From positions 1 through 6,213 of the forward strand of contig JBBKWQ010000171.1 in the NCBI GenBank assembly GCA_037969115.1: DNA of 6,213 nucleotides, in the 5' to 3' direction. The notes beneath the pieces were generated by a model, which did not search any database, was not told where the DNA came from, and saw only the letters and a list, made by a program, of their open reading frames with translations. Of the stretch, positions 6,104 through 6,213 are shown piece by piece. Every line of letters begins with the position of its first letter. Within the stretch, counting starts at the first letter, position 1. Made by a program: the position numbers and the translations under genes. This DNA is from JBBKWQ01 sp037969115. GTDB taxonomy: Bacteria; Actinomycetota; Acidimicrobiia; Acidimicrobiales; Ilumatobacteraceae.

Positions 6104-6162
6104 GTCTCAGATAGCGATCCTCATCTGATACGGCTTCGAGACTCACGACGTCGCGCTGAGAC
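6104..6162. other. Inverted repeat following boundary repeat 4
   Basis: GTCTCAG (6104-6110) pairs with CTGAGAC (6156-6162), and inside it GCGA (6114-6117) pairs with TCGC (6151-6154). Together they give a nested 11-bp interrupted stem starting 12 nt after repeat copy 4. Hairpins in a similar position follow copies 1 and 2. It may be a terminator or part of the boundary element. The remaining bases to 6213 show no gene. Confidence 0.35.
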
Positions 6163-6213
6163 AGCCGGCGGAACCGTCCGGATGGCGTTCCCTACTGACG
6201 CCCTCGCTCGAGC

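Noticed and set aside
1..6213. CRISPR array
   Set aside because: The repeats are kilobases apart with genes between them. No short regularly spaced repeats were seen.

Overview
The window is high-GC, about 60% or slightly more, with GC-rich third codon positions, weak Shine-Dalgarno signals and GTG starts in use. This fits an actinobacterium or another high-GC soil or freshwater lineage. I cannot name the organism. There is no rRNA, tRNA, CRISPR array, transposase or recognisable integrase in the window.

Layout. Positions 1-544 carry no convincing gene but hold a degenerate repeat and two hairpins. A large minus-strand gene (545-2755) encodes a TPR-like protein with an M23 (LytM/lysostaphin-type) metallopeptidase domain and an unknown C-terminal region. 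A long intergenic stretch (2756-3538) contains a clear copy of the repeat and a nested hairpin. A plus-strand gene (3539-4678) encodes a class V aminotransferase-fold PLP enzyme related to cysteine desulfurases and isopenicillin N epimerases, but without the desulfurase cysteine. A second minus-strand gene (4943 to about 5962) encodes a protein with a C-terminal HEPN-like domain carrying the R-N-x3-H ribonuclease signature. A possible 85-codon minus-strand ORF (4610-4867) lies downstream of it.

The unusual part is what lies between the genes. Four boundary regions (about 13-95, 2905-3008, 4837-4912 and 6004-6092) share ordered sequence blocks. In the two best copies the two conserved ends match at 35 of 37 positions around an unrelated centre of identical length (22 nt), and the copy at 6029-6091 folds into a long imperfect hairpin with a bulged base. 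Each interval between repeats holds one main gene with an unrelated product. This architecture resembles an integron gene-cassette array (attC sites) or an analogous cassette system, although the box sequences do not fit the standard attC consensus.

The three main genes do not form an operon: orientations are -, +, -, and the gaps are long. No common pathway is evident. A cell-wall-type peptidase, an orphan PLP enzyme and a putative HEPN RNase are the kind of mixed cargo expected of an accessory array, which is inference.
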